Shown here: piece after piece, positions 11,131-23,669 of the stretch
Layout: each line of letters opens with the position of its first letter
Numbering within the stretch: the first letter of the stretch is position 1
From: Callorhinus ursinus
Lineage: Eukaryota; Chordata; Mammalia; Carnivora; Otariidae
Assembly (NCBI RefSeq): GCF_003265705.1
Contig: NW_020312785.1
Location: 15,876,192 to 15,940,191, forward strand
Reading direction: 5' to 3'
Length of the DNA: 64,000 nt
Program-made: the position numbers and the translations under genes
Notes under the pieces: generated by a model
What the model was told of the DNA's origin: nothing
Databases searched by the model: none
Seen by the model: only the letters and a program-made list of their open reading frames with translations

Positions 11131-11889
11131 GACTGAATCATGGGACAACAATATCCCCTGAAAGGGAGACACAGCTATTCGTTTTTGCATCTCATGTATT
11201 CACTCTGCAGGCACATACTAGTTTGACCTGTGCATCTACAATTGCTGATGGACAAAAGAGTTCTTTGTGTCACCCTGACAGCAATTTTCATGGTAGAAAG
11301 AAATAATTCCAAGGTGTCATACATTTTCTTTTAACTACTATTTCCTCTAGTTCCTTAAAAACAAACATCAGGAATGTTAAAACTATCCCTTATAGGAAAA
11401 TGGTGCAAAGGAAAAGCAAGTAGAATTCAGATCTCACAGGCTCTTTATGTTTCAAAATATTTGTTTGATTTAGGAGAAAGAAACAAATAAAATACTTGCA
11501 TATCTTGAAAGAAAAGCTATTCAATAAGCTAACATACTCATCATTTCATTAAAAAAAAATTGGAACTAGAATGTACATCCAACAAATAAGGAGCTCATTG
11601 AGCATAGATTTTAAAATTGTTTCAAAATCACCTAAGGACATGTAAAGAAGGTGTAAACTGCATTGCTCTATAGTACCATACAATTGTTAGAGGCTTTTGT
11701 CTTATTTTCCTTCTGAAGCTGTTGACATGTAAGTGAGCTGAATTTTTATAGACATTTAATATCATCAGATTCTAAAAATCAGGAAGAGAAATTTTTTCAC
11801 AATGAGTTATTCTTTGAAGTATTTACTTACTGAAATAGCATTTAAAAAATTAATGAGGGAAATATCAAAATCATAAAAAACAGACAAAT
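11131..11889. other. Unassigned AT-rich sequence
   Basis: No recognised repeat or gene signal. Confidence 0.45.
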
Positions 11890-12200
11890 AAAACAAAACC
11901 AGGAAACTGCGAGGGTCCAGAATAGCCTAAGGAAACAAAACAAGTTAATGTAATATGGTATCCTTGATGGGATTTGGAAACAGAAAAGGGAGAGTAGGTA
12001 AAAAATAAGAAAATCTAAACGAACTACGGATGTTAGTAAATAAAAAAGGTATTAAATTTAGTTCATTAATTATAACAAATAAAGCATATTAATGTAAAAT
12101 GTTAATAATAGTAGAAACTGGATATGTAGTAAGTGGAAACTTTCTGTGCTATCTTCTCCATTTTTTTTGTAAAAATAAAACTGTTTTTAAAAGTGAAGTT
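11890..12200 (+). mobile_element. Old L1 3' UTR relic
   Basis: The motifs GGTATCCTTGATGGGATTTG, GAAACAGAAAAGG and the terminal TTTTTTTTGTAAAAATAAAA follow the order of an old L1M 3' UTR. No coding part is attached. Confidence 0.6.
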
Positions 12201-13327
12201 TAGTAAATATTAATAAAAACATGTATAACAGGACACACATTTTCCCTTTCTCCTTGAGTTCAATATAACTCCACCAGGCACTGGCCATGTTCTTAACTCA
12301 TTCTACTGGAAAGTCCCAATATTTTGTATGTTTGTTTCTTGATTGTTTACTGAGTGTCTCCCTTTTCTCTGAATTAGTCATAAGAGTTCTTCTCAGACAC
12401 AATCCTTAATCTGTAAAAATACTACATCATGCTATGGTTACAAGTCATGAATCCCTTCCAAAGATGATACTTCTGCAAATAATAATAATTGGATAAAGAA
12501 GTCTTGCAAACCACTTCTGTAACTTATGAGTTACAAAAAAAAAATTCCACAATAATAAAGAGCAGCACTCTTAGTTACCAAACACACACACATAAAATAA
12601 ATCAGTGCTTAAAACATTTTATCAACACAAAGGACTCCATCATAATTCAACTTGTATAACTGAAGATGATTTCTTGACAAGTTAAAAAGAGTGTCAAAGA
12701 AAAATACAAGCAAAGATGATAACCTGTGATTCTAAGGTAATATTTGATGAGTACTCATCAAAAAACAAGGTATAAGTTCCATATGGGAGAATAACCTTAA
12801 AAGAAAACAAATTTTAAAAGTAGCAGCAGCTCTTGGAGATGTTCTGAAAATTAAGGAGGGACCAGTTAGTGTGATTTTGTGTTTGACTGAATGAGAGTTT
12901 ATTTTTCTTCCAAATGAGCAAACCAATGCAAGGACGAGACAAGGGAGGGTGAGGGTAAAAGCAAGGAAAAACTAATTCTCACCCTATTCTGAATAAGGTA
13001 GAAAGTGTGGGTGTTGGTAAGTGGGGGATAAGAAACTATAAAGAGTTGATAAAATCAATATAAGAACAATTTCAGGAGCGATTAAATGATTCTTGGTGAA
13101 AGTAGACTATACAGAAAAATGGTGATTGGAAAGGGATTACTAAAAATCTGTATTTAAATTTGAAAATGACCACCCAGATTTCTGACTTAAGAAAATAAAT
13201 AAATGGCAATGTCACTAATTAGTATGGTCAACAGAATAGGATGAGCAGATCTGGGGGAAATTGTACTTAGTTAATGATGAGTTTAAGTTACTTGTGTAAT
13301 AGAGTTTCCCTGTAGGTAGTTCAATAT
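12201..13327. other. Unassigned AT-rich sequence
   Basis: No recognised repeat or gene signal. Confidence 0.45.
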
Positions 13328-13339
13328 GAAAATGTACAG

Positions 13340-13541
13340 GTGGGGCGCCTGGGTGGCTCAGTCGGTTGGGCGACTGCCTTCGGCTGGGGTCATGATCCTG
13401 GAGTCCCGGAATCGAGTCTTGCATCGGGCTTCCCGCTTGGCGGGGAGTCTGCTTCTCCCTCCGACCCTCCCCCCTCTCATGTGCTCTCTCTCTCTCATTC
13501 TTGCTTTCTCAAATAAATAAATAAAATCTTTTTTAAAAAAA
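13340..13541 (+). mobile_element. CAN-SINE with perfect target duplication
   Basis: Same subfamily as the copy at 7557 (CTCCGACCCTCCCCCCTCTC before the CT run). Perfect 12-bp duplication GAAAATGTACAG at 13328-13339 and 13542-13553. Confidence 0.96.
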
Positions 13542-13796
13542 GAAAATGTACAGATGACTACTTAAGTCTGGCATAGAGACCTATTTTTGTTGGTTATTAT
13601 TCTTGGCAGGGTGATTTTTAGGTAAGATGGAGAATTCCAGGAAGACTGTGTTCTCTGAAAACTAAGGGCAAAATACCTGTGATTATCAACACTTAATAAG
13701 TGCATGAGGAACAGTAGTCAACAATATGATTGAAGGGCTGGTCTGAAAACGGGGAGAAAAACTGGCATTAAGCAGTATCATTTAAGATTATCAAGT

Positions 13797-13977
13797 CAGG
13801 GCGCCTGGGTGGCTCAGTCGGTTAAGTGTCTGCCTTCAGCTCAGGTCATGATCCCAGGGTCCTGGGATGGAGCCCTGCGTCAGGCTCCCTGCTCACCTGA
13901 GAGCCTGCTTCTCCCTCTCTGTGGCTGTCTCTGTGCTTGCTCTCTGTTAAGTCAATAAATAAAATCTTAAAAAAAAA
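13797..13977 (+). mobile_element. CAN-SINE
   Basis: Complete head (GGCGCCTGGGTGGCTCAGTC) and body; shortened CT region; tail AATAAATAAAATCTTAAAAA. Near-perfect target duplication: TTAAGATTATCAAGT on the left and TTAAGATCATCAAGT on the right. Confidence 0.96.
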
Positions 13978-14289
13978 TTAAGATCATCAAGTGATGAATG
14001 TCAAAAAAAAAAAAGGAAGGTTACAAGAGTATCTTGTGTGAACATAAACAATAAAAAATAGGGCAGAACCAGAGGAAAACTAAGACGTGGCCATGATTTT
14101 TACCTAATTGGAGAAAACTTGTTTCAGTAGCAAGTCTGGGCACCAGCTATAATTCCTCCAGGTTCTGCTCTCTGCATTATTGTGCAGAGATGAAAATCAG
14201 AATGTGAAAACATAAAGAAAAATGGACATTCAGACTGCACACAGCTGAATGGAGCCTAGAGGCAGAAGATCTTAAAATTTCCTGAGTCA

Positions 14290-14470
14290 GAGAAACCTCA
14301 ACAAGAAGGTAATATTTGTGATAAATCTTGGAAGGAGAACATATATTTACCTGGCAAGGAGAACTGAAAGACAGTATTCCAGATGGAAGTAACATGTGTA
14401 AATTATAAGTTTTTGTCAGTAAAAGCAGAAGGTGCTCTGTATGGTACTTGTGTAGTAGATATTTTATGTA
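14290..14470 (-). mobile_element. L2 relic (minus strand)
   Basis: On the plus strand, GGTAATATTTGTGATAAATC, CAGTATTCCAGATGGAAGTA and AGCAGAAGGTGCTCTGTATG follow the order of the reverse complement of the L2 3' region. Diverged. Confidence 0.55.
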
Positions 14471-15589
14471 CTTGTCAAAAATCCGTAATACTGTACATCA
14501 TAAAAAGTGAATTTCAATATAAGCAAATAAAACAAAACAACCAATCAGTATATTGGAGAATCTTGAGCTGGAATGGAATGCAGACTGTGCTAAATGAATC
14601 TGGGTTATAAATATATGATATAACCTCACGAAAAGGGTTGGGAAATAAACAAACAAACAAACAAACAAAACAGAATACCTAACTAAGTAACTGCGGATAA
14701 CAGTATTTTGACTGGAAAACTGTAAGACAATTACAACTGTATATAAACACTGCACTATGGTCTATAAATCTGAGTCTCATGAGGGAATGGATTAAAAATT
14801 CTGAAAGAACATTACATCTGTATCAGAGTTGAAAACAAAAGGTAAATAAATGTTATGTAATTGAAGCCAGATTTCTTGCTGTCAGGAAAAAAAAGTTACA
14901 AATAAGCAAAGAGAGGCTAGAATAAACCATTGGACGAGTTGGCAATATTTAATGTTTAATAGGTAGAAAGGTAGATGAAAGGACAGAAAGGACAGATAGA
15001 TAATTATAGATACATAGATATAAATGGGCTAGGCTACAAACACACATTTCCTATGATTAGAATTGCTCATTGGGCCTAGAAGCAGTAACATGCCAAGAGA
15101 TCTTCATTTCTACATATTATTCTCCAACAAATGGATCTATGCTTCTTTGGGGAAATTCCTGATTATAGTGCAGGGGCAGGAATGTGCAAGATAGGCCTGG
15201 AATATCTCATTGTGTCAGAGAATAAGGAAGTGTTCAAAACCCAAAACAAAAGACATGTGTCAAAGGGGACACAGGAGCTAAGCTGAAAAAGCTCCTGAGG
15301 GATTTAGAAAAATTTGAACAAAATAAATGATATAGTATTGGATTTAACCAAAAATAATATAAGTAAACAAGAACACACTGATATAAATGATTAAAAACAA
15401 ACAAACAAGAAGAGACAAAGTGTCCTTAAAGAATTCCATATAATATGTAGATACTGCCCTCTTCAGGAGGTGGATATTAATCTTCTACCCATCCTCAAGT
15501 ATGGAATATTCTTAGTGAGTATAGAAAGGGAAAAAATAGAAACTTCAGAATGGACAGGCCTGGCAGACAATTTCTCAATCAAATGATCA
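14471..15589. other. Unassigned AT-rich sequence with (AAAC)n
   Basis: Contains a short (AAAC)n tract at 14647-14670 and GATA-like low-complexity at 14970-15020. No gene signal. Confidence 0.45.
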
Positions 15590-16130
15590 AGTTAGGCACC
15601 AGCAGTGATGAGTCATGTTGATCACGTGCCCCATTCTATCACTGATGTCTCCCTTCATGTGACTAGAGATGAGAAAAGCATTTCACCTCTGTGGTATTCT
15701 TCCTAAAATCCAATCACCCCAGACCAAATATGAGGAAGACATGAGACCCATCCCAATTGAGGAGCATTTATCAAAATACCTTACTGGTTCCCTTCCAAAC
15801 TGTCAAGGTCATGAAAGGCAAGGAAAAACTGATAAACTGTCATATGCCAGGGAGACTAAGGAGACACGGATGGCTAAATGCAAAGTGGGAACTTTAAATG
15901 GATCCTGGAACAGAAAAAGCATATAGCGAGAAAACTGATGTCAAAATAAAACCTGACTGTAGTCAAAAGTAAGGTGCCTGTGTTAGTCTCTCAGTTTGAC
16001 ACTAGTACCAAAGTTATGTGTTACTATTAAGAGAAACTAGGTCAAGGGTATATGAAAATTCTGTAGTATCTTGGCAAAGTTTTTATAAATATGAAAGTAC
16101 AGCAAAATAAAAAATTTAAACATACGAGTA
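15590..16130 (+). mobile_element. Old L1 3' UTR relic
   Basis: Motifs such as GTCAAGGTCATGAAAGGCAA, GGATCCTGGAACAGAAAAAG and the closing ATATGAAAGTACAGCAAAAT follow the 3' UTR order of old L1M elements. The 85-codon frame at 15669-15926 lies inside this UTR and is not a gene. Confidence 0.7.
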
Positions 16131-18030
16131 ACCCTCACATCTCTTCAAAACTCATTTTCCATGCATCCATATACTGTATATTATAAAACGATATGTTTGG
16201 GTATATATAAAGGAACAAAAGATTTTTAAAAGGAAATTATCTTTGAAATAAAGCATTTTGGCTCTAAGGTAACATATCAAATTTGCTTTGAGATTCCATG
16301 GATATTGTAGTTGTGGTCCTTATCTTTTGTCAGTATACATTCAACCATATGAAGATGAGCTTTTTTAGGTGCTAATGTCTGACTTGTGTTCATAGCACAC
16401 CTAAGCAGGAATTCTGCATGATCTAGATTTTCTTGAACCCCATCACATCATTTTTGAGTAGTCCAGAGCACTTCAGAACCTTCTTTCTGTTTCTTACCCA
16501 TAGGATTCCTGACATCTTTTTTTTATCTTTCCTTTTTTTTTTAGAAGTGTGGAGAAATTCCCTTTAATTGTTCAGCTAAAACATCCCCATCCCAAAGCAT
16601 GCTCTTTGTGTGTATTTTATTGACCTCGGATAAAGGAGACACTAGTGCTGGGTCTACACCACAGAGTGCAGAGAATCTTTAACCACTTAGAAAGAAGGCA
16701 GAAAGTGTGTACAATGTTCCACTGCAATAAAAGGTGGTCTAAAAAGAAAAATGAGTGTCTGCAGATGCAGAACACACAGAAGTGCAGATTAAGAGTAGCC
16801 CCAGGAGATTTCTTCACAGAGATAGAGAATATCCAGTGACAGTGCTGCCAGCCTCGTTTTCTAACCTGTTCAATCAGAGTTCAAGTTCCTTAGACAGGGC
16901 ATAAAAGTCTGGCCAGCAACCAGCAGGAAAGTACAACTTTTCTGAAAATTTTGTGGACTTTTTTTAATGCACTTTAAAGATTTTAGCAACTTACTTGAAT
17001 TCACTTTAATATTCATAATCAAACAAATCAACATTCACATGTTCTCTGAAGTCCATAGAGTTGCAAATGGAATTTCAACGATGATTTAAAACTTCATTTT
17101 GTTTAGTTTTATCAGGCATGGTTGCTCTATCTTTCAAAAAAGAACTCACCATCACCATTTATCTTTTCTGTTGATAAAGTGTTTCTAGATGGATGACTGT
17201 TGTACTTTCCATCATAGCTGTGTACTTAAAAACAGCTCTCATCAATAAGTACGAGTCACACTGGCCATAGCAAAGATACCATTTCCTTAGATTCCTAATG
17301 AAGAATGGATTTTCGAAATTTAATTTCTTAAAAATTGTTATCCATATGCATATCTTTTCTCTTAAGCATAACAGAACATTTAAAAAAAGAAATGTGAATA
17401 AAAACATAAACTTTAATTTTCTTGTATCCTTCTCTAAGGTATAAAGAGATGTGATTTTAAGACAGATTTTAATAATTTGGAATGATCTTTCCTGATGATA
17501 TAATCAGAAAAAAAATCAATCTGGTAGATGGCCATTTATTTTGAGTATAATTCTATGTTCCATCAAAGCATTAATTAGTACTTATAATTACTATGTCAAT
17601 TGAGAAAAAAAATCATAGCAATTAATGACTCTTCCTATGGAATTCTAAATAGGCAGGCAAGATATACCTGCTATTTAGGTCAGGATAAACCTTTGAATCA
17701 GATATTTTAGCTTACTGTGGTAGAATTTTTATACTTCCTAACATGTTATTCAGTATTTTTTTTAAATGACTTAATATGTTAAAATGTTTGTTTGCATTTC
17801 GGAAACTTCAGATAGAACTTTAGAGTAGAAATGTCCAAACCAACCATTTTATTATGAAAGAATCCAATGACCCAAAAAATCCTTTCATAGCTATATACCC
17901 TAGAAACTCTTACATGTGTCCACCATGAGATTAATGTATTTAAAAGAAAATAAACTATGGTTTCATGAATCTTACAAATATAGTCTAACAGGGAAAAAAA
18001 AAAGGCAGCCCTAGAACTTTCCATAGAGTA
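16131..18030. other. Unassigned AT-rich sequence
   Basis: 1.9 kb without a recognised repeat. Two overlapping short frames on opposite strands near 16617-16839 show no family resemblance. Confidence 0.45.
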
Positions 18031-18035
18031 TGAAA

Positions 18036-18236
18036 CCATTTTATTTATTTATTTATTTGAGAGAGTGAGAGAGGTAGAGAGGTGGGGCAGAGGGAGAGGA
18101 GGGAAAGAACCTTAAACAGGCTCCACACCCAGCACAGAACCCCAGGCGGGCCTCGATCTCACAAACTTTGAGATCATGAAATAAGTAGAAATTAAGAGTC
18201 GGACACTTAACTAACTGAGCCATCCAGGCACACCTG
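18036..18236 (-). mobile_element. Older CAN-SINE (minus strand)
   Basis: A (TTTA)n tail at 18039-18057, a GA-rich middle and the reverse head GAGCCATCCAGGCACACCTG. More diverged than most copies here. Possible target duplication GAAACCATTTT / GAAGCTATTTT. Confidence 0.9.
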
Positions 18237-18239
18237 AAG

Positions 18240-19120
18240 CTATTTTTATGAGTAAATATAAGCAAAACTAAATAACATATTATTTATAAGATCCTAACAT
18301 TGATAAAATTATTAAGGAGTAAAGAAACTGATAAACAAAATTCTCATCAGTGGTTTTCTATGTGGAATGATGCAGGGATGGTGACAAGAGACATGGAAGA
18401 AATACAGATATCACCTCGATGTTATTACTAATAGTATTGGTGTGGTTTTGTGCTCCATAAGTATTCAATTCCCTGCAATGCTTTATGGCTTAGATATACG
18501 TTCCACATATATTCTTGTATATTTCAGATATTTGTCAAAAAGGTATTTTTAAAAAGCCTTTATTGATTGATACTGAGCTATTAAACCAAAGGGCACTTGA
18601 CCTCCAAATCATACACAAATGTTTCATATGATCTCCAAGTTTAAAAAAAAATAAATGTCCACCATCCTTTCTACTTAAGAAGGGTAAAATAGTCAAGAAT
18701 GTGCTTGTTCCCTCATAGTAGAGGAATTTCTTGTTGCTAATACCATTGTTATTTTTGTTGATAGCTGATGCTGTCATCTACCTATGCCCTGGGACGAAGT
18801 TTCAACTTGTTCTAACATCCCTTTGGGTAAAAAACATGGCCGTGCAAATTTAATGGCGTAGGCCTGACAAATACCTAGGATTGGCTACCTTTCTCAATTC
18901 CCACTGAGACATCCCCCCAACACAGTGCTTTAATTTTAGGGACTTGCTATTTATTGATTTTCTATTTCTTGGCATAATATTCTTATTTTCCCTTCAGCAG
19001 TTTTCCTACTAAATTAGATCTGAGTCCATTTGGATTATAATTAGGCATTAAAAATGAATATTTATAAGGGGAAATATCATTCCTAAATGATCTCCTAATT
19101 AATTAAACTTTTTTAAAAAA
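18240..19120. other. Unassigned AT-rich sequence
   Basis: No recognised repeat or gene signal. Confidence 0.45.
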
Positions 19121-19128
19121 GGATTATA

Positions 19129-19308
19129 GGGATGCCTGGATGGCTCAGTCAGTTAAGCTCTGCCTTTGGCTCAGGTCACCATCCCAGGGTCTTGGGATAG
19201 AGCCCTGCATAGGGCTCCCTGCTCAGCAGGTAGCCTGCTTCCCCCTCTGCTCCTCCCCCCACTCGTGCTTTCTCTCTCTCTCAAATAAATAAATAAAATA
19301 ATAAAAAA
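19129..19308 (+). mobile_element. CAN-SINE
   Basis: Diverged head (GGGATGCCTGGATGGCTCAG), full body, short CT run and AAATAAATAAATAAAATAAT tail. A weak target duplication ATTATA lies on both sides. Confidence 0.93.
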
Positions 19309-19319
19309 TAATTATACTG

Positions 19320-21454
19320 TGAAGTAGATCAGATGGTCAATATTGGTATGATGTATTAAACAAGAAAGATAATGGACAACTTTAAACTTGATACTGCACT
19401 TTTTTATATTGTCATTTGTTGCTTGTTCCACATTTCCAGTGAGGTATGGGTATTCACATATGAGGAATTTAATTATCATATCATTGATCAGAGTACAGAT
19501 GAAATTAACTACACTTATTTCTTTAACATCTATATGTGACAAAGCCTGAATTAATTTCACACATGAAATATCAGATATGGATAAAGTGAGCTGACAATAC
19601 CAATTTTCTCTTGCAGGATTTTTGAAGATTTACTTGTCTACTTTGGCTTTAAAGATATAAAAGACCACTCCAGTTACCTAGCAGCTGTCATTACACAAGA
19701 GATACTATTCATCTAACCTTGAATTTCAAAATATTTAACAAGAATCAGAAAGGACCTGAAAAGACTGGAGGCCTCAAATATGTGAAATGAATCTTTATAA
19801 AAAATATTATTCTGGATTATAAAGATTAAATAAGTCCAGAAATGTCACTAAATAACCTAGAACTCCAAATCATCATAGTTCCCTGTTGTTTGTTAAGTAA
19901 TATAGAATTATCCACTTCATTACCATGATGATCTTCATTACTAGATTTCAGGAAGGAATATGAATAATGTTTTCTTATTTTTTATATTTTTGTTTACTTT
20001 TCTATAACCAATTTGCTATAATTCCTGTGCAATTAAGCTCAGATGGGTTTTTCCAGAACACTGAGAATCCTGGCTTCTGGAAGCATAATATGTGTATGTA
20101 GTAATTAGAGGAAAATACATAAAACTGAGGATCAGGGCCAGAAATGGTTTTGAATGTCAGGGGCTTTAGATGAATACATTGAGTATATGGTCATCTGTTT
20201 AAAAAACAAATGAAGGCTATCTAAAGAGAGTTTATTGTTCTTGCATACCATGAAATTGCAAAGTAAGACATTACTGCCATTGATTCAGTTACTTAAAAAT
20301 GTTAGCAAGGACTCCAGCGATTAATATATTCTGTGCTATCTGTAGGCGTATTGGCTATTTCTTCATGATTGTGGCTTTTGGAATTGAGATGTCTGCTGCA
20401 ATTTTATGCATTATGTTCCTACAATCAAGGAGAGATGTGGATGGGTGACATCAGCTACATCACTCCCATTTTATCAGGAAATTTTAAAACTTTCCCACAA
20501 ATTCCAAGTAGACTTATGATTATATCTCATTAACCAAACCTGTCACAGAGCTCGTGTTACTGAATGGTTGTTCCCAAATGAATATGTATCAAGGTTCATA
20601 ATCACGCAAATGTAATTTACAACCTATTTTCATTTAAAGGCTCCTGTTTGAGATGGAGTTTGCATAGGTAAATCGTAATGATTGTCAGGGACTCAAGAAA
20701 GTATTTAGCATGTGAGACTCATCTAGAACTAAGAATGAGAAATATTAATCAGACAATGGAGTGGAGGCTTTTGTTTTGTTTTGATGGCAATGACAACTTG
20801 CTGGGAAAATGACCATAGAAACGAAAACTAAAAGAAAGGGAAATGATGGTTAATAACTGTTAGTAATTCAAATGATATGGGGGAATAAGAAAATTAAATG
20901 TTAAAACATACATCTAAAGTTTGAGATTCATTGATTTGGAGCTTTAAGAAAAATACAAAATATAAAAAGAAAATACAAAATACAGAAAATACAAAAGCTA
21001 AAAAGAAAGCTTTATGGGAAATGGTGATAATGAGAAGAGAAACTTAGCTGCTTAGAGTATCCTGGTTTATATACAGTCAGCTTGAAATACAGCATTGGAT
21101 CTTGGGACTAGAGATGCAGTCCTATCACCAGCTGAACATTAATAATAAGTGAAAATGTGGCAAGAGGAAAGTATAGAAGAAGTGTAAAAAGTGAAGTAAA
21201 ACCAACACCTGGCATTCTAGTTTGTAGATGGTCAAAGGAAGCAGAGAAGAAACAAGGATAAAACAAAACAAAACAAAACAGAAAGAAGGAATCTAGACCC
21301 TTTATGCAATGGACAATGACAACATAGGAAAATACAGGTCCTAATTGCCAACATATGGTGCTCCCTTTATGGCAGCTTCATCCAGATACGGACTCATTAG
21401 AGATTAAAAGATTATTTACTTAAAGAGATGGTGTCTTAGCTAAAAAAAAAAAAA
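19320..21454. other. Unassigned AT-rich sequence
   Basis: 2.1 kb without a recognised repeat. Small low-complexity patches at 20944-20995 (AAAATAC-rich) and 21259-21281 (AAAAC)n. Confidence 0.45.
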
Positions 21455-21780
21455 AAATCAGTTGTATATGTACACCACAATTTATCAATTTATCTATTAA
21501 GAGACAGATTATTTCTGTATCTCGGCTATCACAAATAATGCTGCAATGGACACAGGAGTTTAGATATGTCTTTGAGATCCTGTTTTTAATTCTTGTGGAT
21601 ATATACTCAGAAGTGGCATATTTGTATCACATGGTAGTTCTCATTTTAGTTTTTTTCTTGAGGAGCTTCCATACTGTTTTTTATAGTGGCTACACCATTT
21701 TACATTCCCACCAACAGTGGACATGAGTTCCAGTTTCTTCACATTATTCACCAATACTTAGGTTTTGATTTTTTATTTTA
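21455..21780 (-). mobile_element. L1 ORF2 3' fragment (minus strand)
   Basis: On the plus strand it reads as the reverse complement of the late ORF2 region: CACAAATAATGCTGCAATGG, TGGATATATACTCAGAAGTG, then TTACATTCCCACCAACAGTG. Moderately decayed; the 62-codon frame within it is antisense to L1. Confidence 0.85.
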
Positions 21781-22690
21781 ATCTAATACATGAAAACCTT
21801 ATTTGGATACATGAAATACATGAAAACATTATTTGAATAAACAAAGAAATTATGAAAAAAAGAGTAACAGTAAGAAGAATTTGTCAATTGACATAGATGC
21901 CAAGAAAATGAGGAACTTAATGGCACACTTACAACTATATGTGAACCTAGGAGCTCAGTGATGTTCCTCCAGAAAGCATTTCTGATTTGGTGTGGGGGTA
22001 AGGAAGGGGTTAGATTGCAGAATATATTAAGTACTCTGTATATAGCAGGGACACCAGAGAGCAAATACAGAGTATTCTTTTGAGAAACCTGTTGTTGAAG
22101 AAAAGGAAAAAGATAAAGATATAAATAAGTATGAGTATGGAAGCTAATACTAGTTTTATTTTTAGGTACAAGTGAACATTGCTTTAGATATTTAATATAT
22201 TTCATATATATATATATAAGCCTATATTCCCTGTTTCTTTCTTCCTTATTAAATTTAAACTCTCAAATAACCAAAGCAATATCTATTTATGTTTTAACTT
22301 TCTCAAAGGTTGAAATAAGCTGTATTTAAAAACAAATTGCACACATTGCAAAAACACTGTTTAAAGTAACATAAATCAGTGTTTCTGACAGTGTTTTATG
22401 GACGGTGTAATGTCACACCAGGACACAAGTTAAATAATTAGTGATTCCACAAAATCCTAAGTGATGAGGCTCTCAAATGATGTTCAATGTAAGTGGTATA
22501 GAACAGAGCCCAAGTTTGGCAAGACTAGACACCAGTACCTTGCAGTTCCCCTGGTAGAATGGAGTAACCTACATGTAAGCAGTATTACATTTACTATAAA
22601 CAATATAGAAAAATTACATAGTTGAAGTTTATTGTTTGTTTTTAACATTGTAGTAGTTTGACTTAAGCTATTTTTGGAAAGCCTGAGACA
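21781..22690. other. Unassigned AT-rich sequence
   Basis: No recognised repeat apart from a short (TA)n at 22205-22219. Confidence 0.45.
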
Positions 22691-22694
22691 AATT

Positions 22695-22844
22695 TGTGTG
22701 TGTGTGCGTGCGTGTGTGTGTGCGTGCGTGTGTGTGCGTGTGTGTGTGCGCGTATGTGTGTGCGCGTGCGTGTGTGTGCGCGTGCATGTGTGTGTGTGCA
22801 CGCGTGCGTGCGTGCGTGTGTGTGTGTGTGTGTGTGTGTACGTG
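22695..22844. repeat. 150-bp (TG/CG)n alternating purine-pyrimidine tract
   Basis: An unbroken run in which every step alternates purine and pyrimidine: mostly TG with many CG steps and a few TA and CA steps. Such sequence is the classic substrate for left-handed Z-DNA. Frames through it (His/Thr/Cys/Val repeats) are artefacts. Confidence 0.97.
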
Positions 22845-22849
22845 AAAGG

Positions 22850-23445
22850 AAGTAGACTGGGGTGACTGAGTTGGTACCACAGGTACGAAAGCCACCTGGC
22901 ACATGCTTTTTTCATAGCTATCTGTCACGGATAAGGGGGGAATCCCTGACTTGCATTATACCTTAATAGTTATGCAAAACTATTGAATGACAATGAAGTG
23001 CAGAAGTTACAGAATAAATTAAAAACTTAATTTTAAAATACTTCTTATTTTCATTAATTTGCTACTTCTAGGAAAATGTTACCTTCAATATGTGAAGTTT
23101 CTGTCTGATTTTCCCCCCTAGACTCCATTAACTTAATCAAATCATTGTAACTTGGTGCTTGCCAACCTCATTATCATGCATTATGTAGTTGTCTTTTAAA
23201 TTCATTAGACAGAGGCCTTCCATTTAAAGCACATTAGTTCCTCCACTCTTCTGAAACCTTTAGCCAGAGGTGGAAATTTATAAGGTCTAACACCATATCC
23301 AAAAAGAAAGACATTTGATTTGGTATTTTGTACTGAAGGGATAGCTGAAGCAGTTTTACCTATGAAATTAAAGAAGCTTAGCCTTCAGAGTCCCTCACTT
23401 TTTCCTGTATCTAATTTTATATTTTAAATGGTCATTCTTTAATAT
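22850..23445. other. Unassigned AT-rich sequence
   Basis: No recognised repeat or gene signal. Confidence 0.45.
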
Positions 23446-23665
23446 AAAGTAGCATTTCTCAACAGGAGCACTGTTAGCATTTTGGATGAATAATTCTGTT
23501 TCGTGGGGGGCTGTTCTGTGCATGATAGGTTACTCAATAGCATCCATATATTCTACCCACTTGATTCTGATAACTATGACAATAAAAAATGTCCAGATAG
23601 CTCTAAAATCCCCAACCAGAGAACTGGGGAGGATGGTCCCATTTAAGAATCACATACTTAAAGAT
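23446..23665 (-). mobile_element. MER20 (hAT-Charlie) non-autonomous DNA transposon
   Basis: The plus strand carries TTTCTCAACAGGAGCACTGT at one end, GGGGGGCTGTTCTGTGCATG and TACCCACTTGATTCTG in the middle, and CATTTAAGAATCACAT at the other end. This is the reverse complement of MER20 with its terminal inverted repeats. An old eutherian element; it encodes no protein. Confidence 0.8.
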
Positions 23666-23669
23666 CCCT

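Noticed and set aside
15669..15926. 85-codon plus-strand frame
   Set aside because: It lies in an old L1 3' UTR.
19606..19690. TTTTCTCTTGCAG followed by a possible exon
   Set aside because: The downstream sequence has no convincing donor or coding bias; such acceptor-like strings are frequent in AT-rich DNA.
22484..22928. Four overlapping frames with His/Thr/Arg/Ala or Cys/Val repeats
   Set aside because: They are translations of the (TG/CG)n microsatellite in several frames.
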